A DNA stretch of 19,333 nucleotides from JAIEPT01 sp038217425 (GCA_038217425.1 JBBQPM010000130.1:1-19333); one strand, 5' to 3'. Shown: positions 1-8,086, numbered from the stretch's first letter. Notes: generated by a model not told the origin, from the letters alone. Numbers and translations: made by a program.

Positions 1-354
1 TTCTGGCTCTCCCCAACTCGCTGTGGTTTTCTCGCTGGGGTTCCCCGGGACGGGGCTCGCCGATTGCCGGGACGAGTGCCGGAAACCATTGGCGCGCCCC
101 TGGAGGGGCAAGGAGGGTGGCCAGTTGAAAGGCAATCGCCCCCGAAAATGGGGCGATTCAACACTTCGTACCGCAGTGGCCCGAAGTCTTCTTCGGCGCT
201 TTCGAGACAGCGTGTGACCATCTCCAGGGTGCGCATGCGGTCCGGCCCTGGTTTCTCAGGTGCTTGCCGTACAACTCAGAGATCGTGCAAACAAGATTTG
301 TGTTGTCGGCTGCTTCCGACGAAGCCCTGAGCGTATTGCGGGTGACGAGTGGCG
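1..354. other. region downstream of the kinase, no confident gene
   Basis: No gene can be supported here. On the minus strand an ATG at 236-234 opens a frame that stays free of stops to the left edge. Its first 35 or so residues look protein-like (MRTLEMVTRCLESAEEDFGP and following), but the rest becomes rich in Pro, Gly and Arg and looks like non-coding GC-rich sequence. It could be the remnant of a gene once downstream of the kinase. Short plus-strand frames here have unnatural composition and were not called. Confidence 0.3.
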
Positions 355-3300
355 TCACTCTGCCGCCGCCTGCCCCTGAGCCAGCATCTTCATCAAGTCA
401 CCAGGGTTCACGGGCTTGACCATGTGGCCGTTGAATCCGGCCTCTTCGGTGCGGCGGCGGTCGTCGTCCTGGCCCCAGCCCGTCAGGGCGATGAGGAAGA
501 TGTCCTTGCCCCACGGCTCCCCCCGGATGCGGCGGCAGGCGTCGTAACCGTTCAGTTTCGGCATCCCGATGTCCAGCAGGACGACCTCCGGCCTGAACTT
601 CTCCGCTGCGATGACGCCCTCCTCGCCGTCGTAGGCCGTGTGGACCTCGTGGCCCGTCACTCGCAGCAGCATCGCCAAGCTGTCGGCGCTGTCCTTGAGG
701 TCATCCACGACCAGGATGCGGCACTTGGCCATGCACAGCGGTTCGTCCGCGTCCCCTGGCGGCGCTTTCTGAACTGGCGTCTCGATCAACACGGGCAGCC
801 GGACGGTGAACTCGCTGCCCCGCCCCGGCCCTTCGCTGCGGGCCTCAACCCTGCCGCCGTGGAGTTCGACCACGCCTTTCACCAGCGACAGGCCGATGCC
901 CAGGCCGCTCTGCGAGCGCTCCAGCGCCGGCGTCGCCTGCGCAAACATCTCGAAGATACGCGGCAGCATCTCGGCGGCGATGCCGATGCCGTTGTCCTGG
1001 ACCGATACCACCACGTCGCTGCCTTGCCGCTCCACGGCGAGCCGGATGCGCCCCCCGGCCTCGGTATAGCGGGCGGCGTTGTTCAGCAAGTTCGAGAACA
1101 CCTGCGCCAGCCGGGTCAGATCGGCATCGAGGTAGATTGGGGCGGGCGGGAGCGTGAGCGTGAACTCGTGTCCGGCCTCTTCGATGTGCGGGCGGCTTGT
1201 CTCGATGGCGCTCTGCACGACCGCCGCCAACTCGACCCGCTGCTTCTTCAGGTCGAGCTTGTTGCGGGTGATGCGGCTCACGTCGAGGAGGTCGTCCACC
1301 AGCCGCACCATCTGACCGAGTTGGCGCTCCATCATCGAACGGGCCTCATCGACCATGCCGCCGCCTCCACCGGCTAACCGAATCACTTGCAGGCCGTTGC
1401 GGATCGGGGCGAGCGGGTTGCGGAGTTCGTGGGCCAACGTCGCCAGGAATTCGTCCTTGCGCCGGTCGGCTTCCCGCAGTTCCCGGTAAAGTTGGGCGTT
1501 CTCGATGGCGATGGCCGCCCGACTCGCCAGGTCTTCCGCCACGGCAAGGTCCGTGGGGTCGTAGCAATGGCCCGACTCGGCATTGATGAACGTGATGACG
1601 GCCAGGGTCTTGCCCCGCACGGTCAATGGGACGCCGATGTACGACTTTAAACCTAGCTCTCGCATGATGCCGAGCAGGTCGGCATCATGGACGGACTGCA
1701 CGAGGAGTTCATCGGTGATCTCCGAGACGATCTCCGACCGGCCCGTGCGGAGGATGTTCCAGACCCCCTGCGGCGCTGCCGGGTTGGGCGGGAAGCGACG
1801 ATGAACGTCGTGAGCCAGTTGCACCTTGGCCGGGTCGATGTGGGACACGGACACCCGCCGCAAGGAGCCGTCCGCCTCGGCCAAATCGACGGTTGCCCAA
1901 TCCGCAAAGGACGGCACGGCGAGAGACGATACCTTCTGGAGCGTGCTGTCGAAGTCCACCAGCACGGCGAGTGCGGCGCTGGCGTCGGCGAGGAAGCGGG
2001 CCGTTTGCTCGGCCCGTCTGCGCTGGGTCACGTCCAGGCCGATGCCGATCATGCGGAGCGGCTGACCGTCGTCGCCGGGAAACACCTTCCCCGAACCGGC
2101 AATCCAGTGGATGCCGCCGTTCTGCCAGCCGTTGCGAAACTCGACGTAAAACTCGCCTCTCGTCTCCAGCGCCTGTCGGATGGCGGCGTTCACCGTGTCC
2201 CGATCTTCCGGGTAGATGAGTTGTTGGAAGTGGTCGAACGTGCCGCCGAACGTGCCGGGGGCGAGGCCGTGCAAGGGTTCGAGGCTGTCGGACCACTTGA
2301 GGTCGCCGGTGCGAACGTTCCAGTCCCACACGCCCATGCGTCCGGCGTCCAGGGCCAGCCGCAGTCGTTCCTCGCTGAGGGCGAGCGTCTCCTCGGCCCG
2401 CTTCCGCTCCGTGATGTCGTTCACCAGCACCACGACTGCGACGACCTCGCCCCCGACCCCGTGGCTGGGAACGTAGGTGGCGTCGATCCATCGCAACCCG
2501 GCGTCCTTGTACACAACTTGAGATTCATAGTGGACGGTCTGCCCGGCCAACGCCGCCTCGATTTTCGGGCCGACGACGGACCAAGCGTCAGCGCCCAGCA
2601 CGTCCCTCATGTGCCGCCCGGTGATCTGGCTGCGGGGATGTCCGAACCAGAGTTCGTAGGCCCGGTTGTTCAGGAGGTAGCGACCGTCGGCATCGACGTA
2701 GGCGATCAACGCCGGAACGGTGTCGGTGATCGTGCGGAGTTGCTCTTCGGCCCTGTGCACGGCATCCTCGGCCTGCTTGCGCTCGGTGATGTCCCTGAAC
2801 ACCAGCACGCTGCCGACGAGTTCGCCCTTGACGCACCGGATCGGGGCGGCGCTGTCGTCGATGGGCCGCTCCGTGCCGTCCTTGGAAATGAGGACGGTAT
2901 GGTTCGCCAGCCCGACGATGACGCCTTCCTTCAACGACCGCAGCGCGGGGTTCTCGACCGGCTGGCGGGTGGACTCGTTGACGATGTTGAACACCTGCGT
3001 CAGCGGCAGGCCCGCCGCCTCGTCGTTGGTCCATCCCGTCAGGGACTCGGCCACGGCGTTCAGGTAGGTGACATTGGCGCTGGCGTCGGTCGAAATGACG
3101 GCATCCCCAATACTGGCGAGCGTGGTCCGCAACCGCTCGCCCTGCTCGGCGATGGCCCGCTCGCCCCGGACGACCGCCCTGCCGACCGCCACGCTCGTCG
3201 CCACGGCGATGACCACGCCCACGACGAGCAGAGTCACGGCGAACCCGACAATGGACCGCACGTCTTGGAAGGTCGCTTCCTTGCGGGCTTCGTAGTGTTC

Positions 3301-3777
3301 AACGGCCTCCGGTTGCATTTCGCCGTTCAAGACCTTCTCCAGCCCCGTGCGCAATTCGGCCAGCCGCTCCGAGTCCTCCCGCTTGAGCGGGCGGTCTTTG
3401 GAATTCAGCATGGCTTGGCTGAAGTCCTCGTAGCCTCGCCACAGGGCGGCGAAGCGGGCCGCCAGTTCCCGCTGTCGCTCCGTCGTGGCGAGCCGTTGGT
3501 AGTCCGCCAAATGCCGTTCGCTCTCGGCAGCGGCTTCCGCCGCCTTCTGTCGGAAGTTAGGGTCTTCGGTCTGCGTGAACGACCGCACGGCCAGAGCATA
3601 GGCGAAAACGCTGACCTCCAGCTCCCGCGCCGCCGCAGCACGGGGCCGGGCGACGTTCGCCATCCGGCCCACCTGTACTTCGAGGGACCATACCCGGAGG
3701 AGGATCGCCACGCTCGACAACAGCAGCAGGGCTGTGAGCGTACCGAAACCGAGCCACAACTTCCGGGAGGTCGTCAT
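355..3777 (-). CDS. membrane-bound hybrid sensor histidine kinase (PAS-PAS-PAS-GAF-HisKA-HATPase-REC)
   Basis: A 1140-residue sensor kinase that autophosphorylates on histidine and passes the phosphate to its own receiver domain. The order is: membrane helix about 7-29; extracytoplasmic helical sensor region about 30-173; second membrane helix about 176-198; three PAS domains about 211-335, 342-460 and 468-590, two closing with DITERK and the third with DVTQRR; GAF about 600-765; HisKA with H783 in AHELRNPL; ATPase N-box N896-N900, G1 DNGIGI at 928-933 and G2 GLGIGL at 958-963; receiver with D1025/D1026, acceptor D1069, T1099 and K1121. It has no DNA-binding output, so a partner must act downstream. 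The ATG at 3777 is chosen because the first membrane helix follows at once; the frame stays open upstream to 4023, but that stretch is compositionally abnormal. The start overlaps the preceding gene as ATGA. The signal sensed is unknown. Confidence 0.95.
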   Translation of the reverse strand: MTTSRKLWLGFGTLTALLLLSSVAILLRVWSLEVQVGRMANVARPRAAAARELEVSVFAYALAVRSFTQTEDPNFRQKAAEAAAESERHLADYQRLATTERQRELAARFAALWRGYEDFSQAMLNSKDRPLKREDSERLAELRTGLEKVLNGEMQPEAVEHYEARKEATFQDVRSIVGFAVTLLVVGVVIAVATSVAVGRAVVRGERAIAEQGERLRTTLASIGDAVISTDASANVTYLNAVAESLTGWTNDEAAGLPLTQVFNIVNESTRQPVENPALRSLKEGVIVGLANHTVLISKDGTERPIDDSAAPIRCVKGELVGSVLVFRDITERKQAEDAVHRAEEQLRTITDTVPALIAYVDADGRYLLNNRAYELWFGHPRSQITGRHMRDVLGADAWSVVGPKIEAALAGQTVHYESQVVYKDAGLRWIDATYVPSHGVGGEVVAVVVLVNDITERKRAEETLALSEERLRLALDAGRMGVWDWNVRTGDLKWSDSLEPLHGLAPGTFGGTFDHFQQLIYPEDRDTVNAAIRQALETRGEFYVEFRNGWQNGGIHWIAGSGKVFPGDDGQPLRMIGIGLDVTQRRRAEQTARFLADASAALAVLVDFDSTLQKVSSLAVPSFADWATVDLAEADGSLRRVSVSHIDPAKVQLAHDVHRRFPPNPAAPQGVWNILRTGRSEIVSEITDELLVQSVHDADLLGIMRELGLKSYIGVPLTVRGKTLAVITFINAESGHCYDPTDLAVAEDLASRAAIAIENAQLYRELREADRRKDEFLATLAHELRNPLAPIRNGLQVIRLAGGGGGMVDEARSMMERQLGQMVRLVDDLLDVSRITRNKLDLKKQRVELAAVVQSAIETSRPHIEEAGHEFTLTLPPAPIYLDADLTRLAQVFSNLLNNAARYTEAGGRIRLAVERQGSDVVVSVQDNGIGIAAEMLPRIFEMFAQATPALERSQSGLGIGLSLVKGVVELHGGRVEARSEGPGRGSEFTVRLPVLIETPVQKAPPGDADEPLCMAKCRILVVDDLKDSADSLAMLLRVTGHEVHTAYDGEEGVIAAEKFRPEVVLLDIGMPKLNGYDACRRIRGEPWGKDIFLIALTGWGQDDDRRRTEEAGFNGHMVKPVNPGDLMKMLAQGQAAAE

Positions 3778-4166
3778 GCCTTGACCCTCGACCTCGTACT
3801 CCTTGCGCTGCAGCGCAAGTCGGAATGGATGACGGCGAGCAGCGGGTCGAGCGGTTGGCGGATGAGCCGGGCGAACTGGCGGCCCGTCAGCAGATGCATC
3901 TCGTCCTCGTCGGCTTCGAGATCGACCGCCAGCTTGTGGGTCAGGCCCTCGGACCGGTACTCGCCGAAGTCGAGCTTGCCGCTCTCGATCTTGCGAATGT
4001 AGGCGAACGACACGCCGACCCACTGGGCCGGCATCTCCTCCCCGGAGTGGGCTTCCAAGAGGTCGTATTCCAGGTTTTCGAGGGCGGCCCGGAGCGCAAG
4101 ACGGTTAGCCGGTTCGTCATCGACCAGCAGCACCTTCGCCTGGGATGCATCACTCAGGACTGACAT
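3774..4166 (-). pseudogene. chimeric remnant: response-regulator N-terminus fused to the back half of an XRE repressor
   Basis: The 130-residue frame is made of two unrelated parts. Residues 1-44 are a receiver-domain start, with the beta-1 strand KVLLVDDEP and acidic pair D16/D17, ending just after the AHSGEE motif, so the phospho-acceptor Asp and the rest of the fold are missing. From about residue 47 the sequence matches the second half of an XRE-type helix-turn-helix (VGVSFAYIRKIESGKLDFGE, then HKLAVDLEADEDEMHLLTGR), without the first two helices. The junction is near 4034. A good ribosome site (GGAAGAA, 4172-4178) lies five bases before the ATG, so the chimera may still be translated, and its stop overlaps the kinase start by four bases. 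It should be inactive both as a receiver and as a repressor. It may survive as a leader that couples translation to the kinase; that is inference. Confidence 0.7.
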
Positions 4167-4378
4167 GCGATTTCTTCCGGCATCGAGGAGGCTGTGGTCC
4201 GGCTCGTCGGAATCAAACGGCAGCGAGTTATGGTAAGTATGTTACATAAGCCGGAGGCGGTTGTGAAGCCCCTCTGGGAAAGCTACAAAGCCGGACTCTG
4301 GGTGTTTATCACGCCCGACCCCTGGCGGGGTTGTGACGACTTCTGGCTGTGAAAGAAAGGATCGGCAACGGGCGAAGT
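4167..4378. other. short intergenic stretch
   Basis: Apart from the ribosome site of the chimeric gene, nothing clear is present. A small plus-strand frame (ATG 4230 to stop 4352; 40 codons, rich in Trp and aromatic residues) has no convincing ribosome site and no recognised relative, so it is noted only. It could be a gene fragment in a stretch where both neighbouring genes are also broken. Confidence 0.3.
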
Positions 4379-4747
4379 TCAGCGAGTGACGGCTCCAGGC
4401 GAAGGGACCGACAGCGTGCTGTCGTCCTTCGTCATCGAGCGCCGGTCCCTGGCCTCCGGCTCTGGCGGCACGGGGCTGTCGCCGACACATGCCAGGAAGC
4501 TCTCCAGCCCGGTGATGCGCCGCAGGCCGATCTGACTTGCTGCTGAAGTTGCATCGACAAGCGCAGGCGAAAGATCGCTACGGCGCTCGTAGATGCGACC
4601 CTTTAGCCATTGACCGAGGTGGAATTCGTCCGTGTCTCGGTTCCAAAGGAGCGTAGCCGCCGACTTTGACGGGCCTCGTCGAATGACAACGCCGATTGGC
4701 GCTGCACTCGCTAGTAGGACGTGGATTCTGGGTGCAAAGCTTGTCAT
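4379..4747 (-). pseudogene. truncated copy of an uncharacterised planctomycete protein family
   Basis: The first 60 or so residues (APRIHVLLASAAPIGVVIRR, then TDEFHLGQWLKGRIYERRSD and LSP) resemble, from memory, the start of a family common in Gemmata-like planctomycetes. In that family the YERRSDLSP motif is followed by DG and a long aromatic-rich body. Here the sequence departs from the family right after LSP and runs into about 60 unrelated residues ending at 4379, so this is likely a 5' fragment joined to foreign sequence. The function of the intact family is unknown to me. It is on the same strand as the chimeric regulator downstream, which is broken in the same way: a conserved start joined to unrelated sequence. 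The family assignment is from memory and is moderately sure. Confidence 0.55.
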
Positions 4748-4841
4748 TTTCGAGCTCGCGGGCCTTCAACTTGGCGACGTTGTCGTGGAGGTGACACGAT
4801 CGCATGTTTGCTCGGTAAGCGGTCGTGACCGCCGCAAAACG

Positions 4842-5795
4842 TCAACGTCTGACCAGCTCGCCGGCCCGGGCTTTGCCGGATTTCAACTCCTCGTTGTACT
4901 GTCGCACTGGATTGAACGTCGCCAACTGGGGGTCGATCGCCGCAATCGCGCCGAACATGGCGCTCTGCACGAGCCGCAAACGCTCGAGCATCATCCGCGG
5001 CCGAAGGTTGATGGGGGAGTCGAGGAACTTGTCGGGGTCCTTGAGCACATTGAAACCTGTGTGGCTGGCGCGCAGATGCAGCCGTTTCTTCTCGGAAAGG
5101 AAAACATTCGTGAGAACGACGGCCACATATTCTTCTTCGTTGCCGTAGCCCTGATTGACGCCGAGACTGTAGGCGACGCCGCGGAGCATCCGCGAGGCGT
5201 GAATGATCTCGTGCAGCAAAACTTCGTCCGAGCCCGATCCCGGGCCTTTCATCAGGCCGCCGCTGAAGACGCCCCAGACGCTGGCCGAAAAATGGACATT
5301 GACGTTGCTTCCCTTGCCGGTGCCTGAGCCCTTGAGCGGCGCTCCGTCCGAATCGAGGATCGGCATGCCGACGTGGGTGGCATCCTCCTCTTCAGCCGCG
5401 TCAGCGGTGGCGTTGTCGCCGTAATTTTCCGTATCCTTTGGACTCCAGGGCCGAATTCGCAGAATTCGAGCTTTGGCTCGACCGATCTCCTCAAGCACGG
5501 CCCGCCCCGAGAAGCGCGCGTAGATCCGCTCGAGGTCGTTTTTGATGCGCCCCTGCCACTTCCCCAGCTGTTGCCGGTAGAGAGAGACGTGCTCCTTCAG
5601 ATCCCTGCTCGGATGATCGTCGAAGTCGTCAAACCAGACTTCGAACTTCGGGAAAACGGCGCGAATGTTGCGGACCTTGTCGAACGTTTCAACATCCGGC
5701 TCGAGCAGGGCGTTCACCTCGGTCCGGTTCTTGATGAGCCGGTGAAGCTGGTCCTTGATTTCGCGAGGCGTCAGTTTGAGGTTCGGCGGCGCCAT
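4842..5795 (-). CDS. zincin metallopeptidase, M91 effector-like
   Basis: A 317-residue protein with no signal peptide or membrane helix, so probably cytoplasmic or delivered by a dedicated system. Residues 195-199 (from this start) form the zinc motif HEIIH in VLLHEIIHASRMLRG. A downstream acidic segment GNEEEY (218-223) could supply the third zinc ligand. The layout of a Gly/Ser-rich loop, HExxH, a Gly turn and then a Glu cluster resembles peptidase family M91, which includes the type III effector NleD. The N-terminal 110 residues are helical and charged and unassigned. The ATG at 5795 is preferred over the in-frame ATG at 5840 because GGAG lies six bases upstream. It is divergent from the exonuclease gene across 217 bp. 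It could be a toxin or effector or a housekeeping protease; the sequence does not decide. No immunity or secretion gene is adjacent. Confidence 0.75.
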   Translation of the reverse strand: MAPPNLKLTPREIKDQLHRLIKNRTEVNALLEPDVETFDKVRNIRAVFPKFEVWFDDFDDHPSRDLKEHVSLYRQQLGKWQGRIKNDLERIYARFSGRAVLEEIGRAKARILRIRPWSPKDTENYGDNATADAAEEEDATHVGMPILDSDGAPLKGSGTGKGSNVNVHFSASVWGVFSGGLMKGPGSGSDEVLLHEIIHASRMLRGVAYSLGVNQGYGNEEEYVAVVLTNVFLSEKKRLHLRASHTGFNVLKDPDKFLDSPINLRPRMMLERLRLVQSAMFGAIAAIDPQLATFNPVRQYNEELKSGKARAGELVRR

Positions 5796-5801
5796 GGGGA
5801 T

Positions 5802-5805
5802 CTCC
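5802..5805 (-). promoter_or_regulatory. ribosome binding site deciding the metallopeptidase start
   Basis: GGAG on the minus strand, six bases before the ATG at 5795. The alternative ATG at 5840 has no comparable site, so the shorter 317-residue product is preferred. Confidence 0.6.
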
Positions 5806-6012
5806 AGACTCGGATTCGTTTGGTGCTCACCCTCATCCATCGCGGACTAAAGCGGGATCGGACATTTTTTTCCCATTTTAAAAGTGCAACCGGAACGGGG
5901 ATTCTTCATGAGGCGTTGGAGACGGTACCTCGCTTTCGAAGGCGGGTCGGCTCCTATAAAATGCCGCCAGACTAACCGACAGGCAACACTGCACCCCTGC
6001 ACCGAGACTCCC

Positions 6013-6579
6013 ATGTCCGAAATCTACGTGAGCACCGACGTTGAAACTGACGGCCCGATCCCCGGTCCGCATTCGATGCTGAGTTTCGGATCGGCTGCGT
6101 ATACCGCCGACAAGAAGCTCATTGCCACCTTCGAGGCGAATCTCGACGCCTTGCCCGGAGCAAGCGGCCATCCGGAAACCATGGCGTGGTGGGAAACGCA
6201 GCCCGAGGCCTGGGCGGCCCACCGTCAGAATCTTCAACACCCGGAGACGGCAATGCGGGCATACGTCGCATGGCTCAAGTCGCTCCCAGCGAAGCCGGTT
6301 TTCGTCGGATACCCCGCCGGGTTCGACTTTCTGTTCGTCTACTGGTATCTGATCCGCTTTGCCGGGGAGTCGCCGTTCTCCTTCTCGGCTCTGGACATCA
6401 AGAGCTACGCGATGGCCGTCCTTGGCGTCGACTACCGATCCTCGGTCAAGCGGAACATGCCCGCCGCATGGTTCGACAAGCTGCCGCACACGCACAAGGC
6501 CCTGGACGACGCCATCGGGCAGGGCGCCTTATTCTGCAATATCCTGGCGGCGAACCGCGACTTACACCGGGAAAGGTGA
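6013..6579 (+). CDS. DEDDh-family 3'-5' exonuclease
   Basis: A 188-residue protein with the exonuclease fold of the RNase T/DnaQ group. Motif I is DVETDGP (D9, E11), motif II is in AGFDF (D105), and motif III is HTHKALDDA, with H161 and D166 spaced as in DEDDh enzymes. These acidic residues bind two metal ions and hydrolyse nucleic acid from the 3' end. The small size and DVETDGP start resemble stand-alone exoribonuclease-type members rather than a polymerase proofreading subunit. The substrate (RNA or DNA) is not decidable from sequence. The ATG at 6013 is chosen because motif I follows within ten residues, as usual; the frame is open upstream to 5884 but that part is implausible. No strong ribosome site is visible. 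The gene ends facing the hydrolase gene across a 322-bp gap. Confidence 0.9.
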   Translation: MSEIYVSTDVETDGPIPGPHSMLSFGSAAYTADKKLIATFEANLDALPGASGHPETMAWWETQPEAWAAHRQNLQHPETAMRAYVAWLKSLPAKPVFVGYPAGFDFLFVYWYLIRFAGESPFSFSALDIKSYAMAVLGVDYRSSVKRNMPAAWFDKLPHTHKALDDAIGQGALFCNILAANRDLHRER

Positions 6580-6595
6580 TAAGCGTGGGCGTGTC

Positions 6596-6620
6596 GGAGC
6601 CAACCGCGGGGATTGGTTCC
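6596..6620 (+). terminator. weak hairpin after the exonuclease gene
   Basis: GGAGCCAA (6596-6603) can pair with TTGGTTCC (6613-6620) with one G-T pair, 17 bases after the exonuclease stop. No T run follows, so this is at best a weak terminator. Confidence 0.25.
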
Positions 6621-6626
6621 GCTGGC

Positions 6627-6818
6627 TTAACACTACAGCGCTAAAAACTAGCAAGGCGTTGCAGTAACTTCAAATACAGGAAGCATTTACTCCCCTCTCC
6701 CTCCGGGAGAGGGGTTGGGGGTGAGGGGGAAATGGCTCAACTCAATAGCACGGCTATTTCCCCTCACCCCTGCCCCTCTCCCGGAGGGAGAGGGGAGAAG
6801 ATAGCGCTGTAGTGTTAA
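6627..6818. mobile_element. 192-bp MITE-like element with 17-bp perfect terminal inverted repeats
   Basis: TTAACACTACAGCGCTA at 6627-6643 is matched exactly by its reverse complement at 6802-6818. The element contains no coding frame and carries a large inner hairpin (6691-6796). Perfect terminal repeats, small size and absence of a gene fit a non-autonomous miniature element. The outermost TTAA is self-complementary, so it could be a 4-bp target duplication at a TTAA site flanking CACTACAG-type ends, or simply part of the repeat. It sits between two converging genes and disrupts neither; folded in RNA it could also end transcription from both sides. The parent transposase is not in the window. 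Confidence 0.65.
6691..6796. repeat. inner inverted repeat, purine/pyrimidine-rich hairpin
   Basis: Arms 6691-6736 and 6753-6796 are near-perfect inverted copies. The outer 24 bases of each arm (6691-6714 and 6773-6796) match exactly, and the remainder differs by a few substitutions and gaps. Each arm is itself partly palindromic (CTCTCCC/GGGAGAG). The motif of CCCTCTCC blocks with GGGTGAGGGG is, from memory, of the sort dispersed in many GC-rich bacterial genomes, so multiple copies in this genome are expected. Confidence 0.85.
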
Positions 6819-6901
6819 ATACCCAGCCGCTGGCTACTTCTGCGACGCCGTGCCGGTTGCGACCGCGGACGCAAGGTCGGCAGCATCCTTCTTCGCCTCG
6901 G

Positions 6902-8044
6902 TCATTTCTGAAGCACTTTCTTGTTCTTCAGCCAGTAATCAAACCATTGCATCATCTGCTCGTTGGATTCGTCCGTCGGCGAATGCCCGGGACGGTTCGT
7001 CATCGCCACTCGGCCCTCATACCCCAATAGGCGGTTGACCGCGATCGAGTGATTGAGCGGAATCCAGCGGCTGGCCTGATCCTCGGCGCCGCCGGAAACC
7101 AGGAACGGCCTCGGCGCCATCAGGGCATGCAGTTCGTGCAGATCGCGCCCCTCTTCGATCAGTTTCTTGTACACGCCCTGCCGCGGATTGTCATCCTTGA
7201 TGATGCCGGGCTTACGATTTTTTCCCTGCTCGTGGCCTAGATACCACGGTTCCCAGTAGTTGACGTTCGAGCGTTTCTCGTCGAAGACGATGCCGGGATC
7301 GCTCCAGCAAGCGCATGCGAATTGTTCGTAGAAGCATGCGGCGAAGAGCGCCCACTTGCCGCCGTAGGAGTGCCCGACGATGCCGATCAGTCTCGCATCG
7401 ACCGTGTCGAGCTGCGCCAGAATGGCATGGCAATGAGCCGCGACGACCGCGTGATACGCAAGCGGTTGAATCTGTACCTTATCGCGGCGGGGGTAGTAGC
7501 TGCCCGGAGGGCTCCCAACGGAAAGCGCGACGTAGCCGCGCTTCGCCAGTTGCAGGGCGAAGTCGCGTTGCGGACTCTTGCCCTGGCCGACGCCAGTCTT
7601 CGCATCGTAGAAAACGACCACTACGGCGGGAAAGGGGCCTTTGCCGTTGGGGACGAGCAGAATCGCGTCCTCCGTTATGACGCCGGGTGCGACCTCGATG
7701 CGAAGGTAACTTTGGGTGATGCCGCCGACTAAGTCTTCTTTCTTGAGCACTTCAAACTTCGGCTTCTCCGCGACTTTGGGCCAGACGCCCATCGCATTCG
7801 TCCAGTAAGTCTTGATCTCTTGACGCCGTCTCGTCCAGTCGGCCGCATTCTTGACCTTGCCGCCGTCGTCGAACACGAGCGGCGATTTGTAATTGCCGAA
7901 GTCGGTCGCGAACTTCTCGGGGGGCTGTGAGAACGCTTTCACCTTGGAGGCAAGCGCTTCGTCGCCGCGAAGTTGTCGTGTGAATGCGCCGATGCCTGCC
8001 ATGGCAACAAGGAAGAGCGCGAAGGGGACGAGAATGGGTCGCAT
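6902..8044 (-). CDS. exported alpha/beta hydrolase (acetylxylan-esterase/dienelactone-hydrolase type)
   Basis: A 380-residue serine hydrolase with an N-terminal export signal (residues 1-22, hydrophobic core VPFALFLVAMAGIGAF). The nucleophile elbow is GHSYGG, with S226. The acid is probably D322 in GGAEDQASRW and the base H354 in RPGHSPTDES, giving a complete triad in the normal order. It should cleave ester bonds outside the cytoplasm; many exported planctomycete proteins of this kind are annotated as acetylxylan esterase-like or prolyl-oligopeptidase-like. It lacks the GCSRxG motif of CE15 glucuronoyl esterases. The ATG at 8044 is chosen over the in-frame start at 8119 because GGAG lies six bases before it and the signal peptide begins there; the longer start would also run into the terminator hairpin. 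A terminator upstream suggests its own promoter in the narrow gap. Confidence 0.85.
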   Translation of the reverse strand: MRPILVPFALFLVAMAGIGAFTRQLRGDEALASKVKAFSQPPEKFATDFGNYKSPLVFDDGGKVKNAADWTRRRQEIKTYWTNAMGVWPKVAEKPKFEVLKKEDLVGGITQSYLRIEVAPGVITEDAILLVPNGKGPFPAVVVVFYDAKTGVGQGKSPQRDFALQLAKRGYVALSVGSPPGSYYPRRDKVQIQPLAYHAVVAAHCHAILAQLDTVDARLIGIVGHSYGGKWALFAACFYEQFACACWSDPGIVFDEKRSNVNYWEPWYLGHEQGKNRKPGIIKDDNPRQGVYKKLIEEGRDLHELHALMAPRPFLVSGGAEDQASRWIPLNHSIAVNRLLGYEGRVAMTNRPGHSPTDESNEQMMQWFDYWLKNKKVLQK

Positions 8045-8086
8045 GATGAACTCCACGTTTATTTGCTGTCCCCATTCAGAATAGCA

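Noticed and set aside
349..1377. Long open frame on the plus strand opposite the kinase
   Set aside because: It is the antisense shadow of the ATPase and receiver domains; composition is rich in His, Arg, Ala and Val with no recognisable domain, as usual in GC-rich DNA.
1687..4002. 771-codon plus-strand frame opposite the kinase
   Set aside because: Antisense to clearly conserved PAS, GAF and sensor domains; no ribosome site and no recognisable domain.
3778..4023. Upstream extension of the kinase frame by 82 codons
   Set aside because: The extension is an Arg/Pro-rich out-of-frame reading of the XRE fragment; the ATG at 3777 directly precedes the first membrane helix.
4230..4352. 40-codon plus-strand frame rich in Trp
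   Set aside because: Protein-like in composition but with no ribosome site and no known relative; kept only as a remark in the intergenic entry.
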